Shown here piece by piece: positions 14,656 to 15,416 of a stretch of 15,416 bases of DNA. Made by a program: the position numbers and the translations under genes. The notes under the pieces were generated by a model, which ran no database searches, had not been told where the DNA came from, and saw nothing but the letters and a program-made list of their open reading frames with translations. The DNA is taken from the NCBI GenBank assembly GCA_905479505.1, contig CAJQMS010000045.1, forward strand, positions 1-15,416, written 5' to 3'. Source of the stretch: an uncultured Burkholderiales Genera incertae sedis bacterium. Its GTDB lineage: Bacteria; Pseudomonadota; Gammaproteobacteria; Burkholderiales; Eutrophovitaceae. Numbering within the stretch: the stretch's first letter is position 1; each line of letters opens with the position of its first letter.

Positions 14656-15416
14656 TTAGCGTAATTTAATTTGTATCTCACCGGAAATAAACCGTTTAAC
14701 TTTACCAGCAACTTCCAACACGAGAGCCCCATTCTCATCAACATCTATAACCTCGCCTTCACATCGCTCCCCGTCAGGCAGAGCAAAAGATATCTGTTGA
14801 TTTTGGTAGGCGTTTAATTCACGCCACTCTGCACGAAAATACCCGAAGCCTTCAATCAAATATCGTTCCAACGTAAAGTCAAGCTCCTCTATCAATTTAC
14901 CTAAGATAAGGTTTCGGTCAATTACCGACCCCAACCTATAAATATCCACTACTGGCTGATCAACTTCGTCAATTAAAGCCTGAGGAAGACAAATATTAAT
15001 ACCAATACCGATTACCAAATGATAAACCCCATTAACCAAAACCGACTCCATCAAAACGCCCGCCAACTTCCCACCATTGGCCACCACGTCATTAGGCCAT
15101 TTCAAGCGGCAAGTAACCTCGGCACATTTATTCAGAGATCGTGCAATAACCAAGCCAACCACTAAGGGAATGGAAGCCATTCCTTTTTCAACATTATTTG
15201 CAGGGATTGTGCGCAGTATTGAAAAAGTTAGTGACCCTCCAGGAATAGATAACCAAACTCTACCTTTTGTACCCCTGCCTGCAGTTTGAATTTCCGAAAT
15301 TCGAACCACCCCATCTTGGGCGGCCCCTGAACGAATTCTGTTTAATAAGTCATCGTTAGTAGAGCCCGTCTCAGGCACCAATTCAAACTTAAACCGATCT
15401 ACCGCAAGCCCGAGAT
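14656..15416 (-). CDS. birA: Biotin-[acetyl-CoA-carboxylase] ligase BirA (5' end off window)
   Basis: BirA makes biotinyl-5'-AMP and attaches biotin to the carboxyl carrier protein AccB; full-length forms also repress biotin synthesis genes. The reading frame is open to the right edge, and the residues before 15381 (ending RFKFELVPETGSTND) fit the ligase domain, so the TTG at 15381 is not a credible start. Visible motifs are ETGSTNDDL, QTAGRGTKGR (biotinyl-AMP loop), LKWPNDV, GGKLAGVLME with the conserved lysine, and IGIGINI. A C-terminal SH3-like cap ends in SGEIQIKLR. About 254 ligase-domain codons are present; whether an N-terminal helix-turn-helix domain exists cannot be seen. It is followed by coaX after 45 bp. 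Confidence 0.95.
   Translation of the reverse strand, partial: LGLAVDRFKFELVPETGSTNDDLLNRIRSGAAQDGVVRISEIQTAGRGTKGRVWLSIPGGSLTFSILRTIPANNVEKGMASIPLVVGLVIARSLNKCAEVTCRLKWPNDVVANGGKLAGVLMESVLVNGVYHLVIGIGINICLPQALIDEVDQPVVDIYRLGSVIDRNLILGKLIEELDFTLERYLIEGFGYFRAEWRELNAYQNQQISFALPDGERCEGEVIDVDENGALVLEVAGKVKRFISGEIQIKLR

Noticed and set aside
15379..15381. TTG at 15381 as the BirA start
   Set aside because: The frame stays open to the window edge and the residues before it fit the ligase domain, so the gene is truncated by the window and does not start here.

Overview
This window looks like a conserved chromosomal core segment of a gammaproteobacterium. The gene families are ordinary Gram-negative housekeeping genes. 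The rsmI / rnpB / mraZ-rsmH-ftsL-ftsI neighbourhood, and a phosphoheptose isomerase followed by a DolP-type lipoprotein, both resemble what I know from Pseudomonas-like genomes. Base composition is moderately AT-rich by eye; I did not count it. No mobile elements, CRISPR arrays, tRNAs or integration signs were seen, and nothing here amounts to a clearly new system.

Left part (1-5880, all minus strand). Read in the transcribed direction it runs rsmI, pyrC, rnpB, mraZ, rsmH, ftsL, ftsI. The rsmI and pyrC genes overlap by 8 nt. The RNase P RNA gene (3527-3891) sits between pyrC and mraZ and has its own extended -10 promoter. The division/cell-wall (dcw) cluster starts from a good sigma70-type promoter (3414-3442). 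Its -10 abuts a 10-bp-periodic array of MraZ boxes, which implies autorepression by MraZ. The ftsI gene runs off the left edge, so its last residues and murE onward are not visible.

Middle part (6054-13567, all plus strand). After a 173-bp AT-rich divergent intergenic region come gmhA (phosphoheptose isomerase), dolP (BON-domain outer-membrane lipoprotein), a stand-alone hldC/rfaE2-type heptose-phosphate adenylyltransferase, and a complete yejABEF peptide ABC importer. The lpoA and yraN genes that commonly lie between rsmI and the SIS-domain gene are absent here. GmhA and HldC are two of the enzymes making ADP-heptose for lipopolysaccharide. DolP and YejABEF also belong to the envelope, so this half reads as an envelope-biogenesis and peptide-uptake strip.

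Right part (13566-15416, minus strand, convergent with yejF). The order in the transcribed direction is birA (5' end off the window), coaX (type III pantothenate kinase) and a 66-residue membrane-anchored small protein. An intrinsic terminator follows that overlaps the yejF stop codon. BirA and CoaX link biotin and coenzyme A metabolism. The small protein occupies the slot where related genomes carry a SPOR-domain protein, but it has no SPOR domain.

The points most worth a second look are the C-terminal membrane anchor on YejA, the SPOR-less small protein, the missing lpoA-yraN, the split heptose adenylyltransferase transcribed into yejABEF, and the non-ATG start of rsmH.
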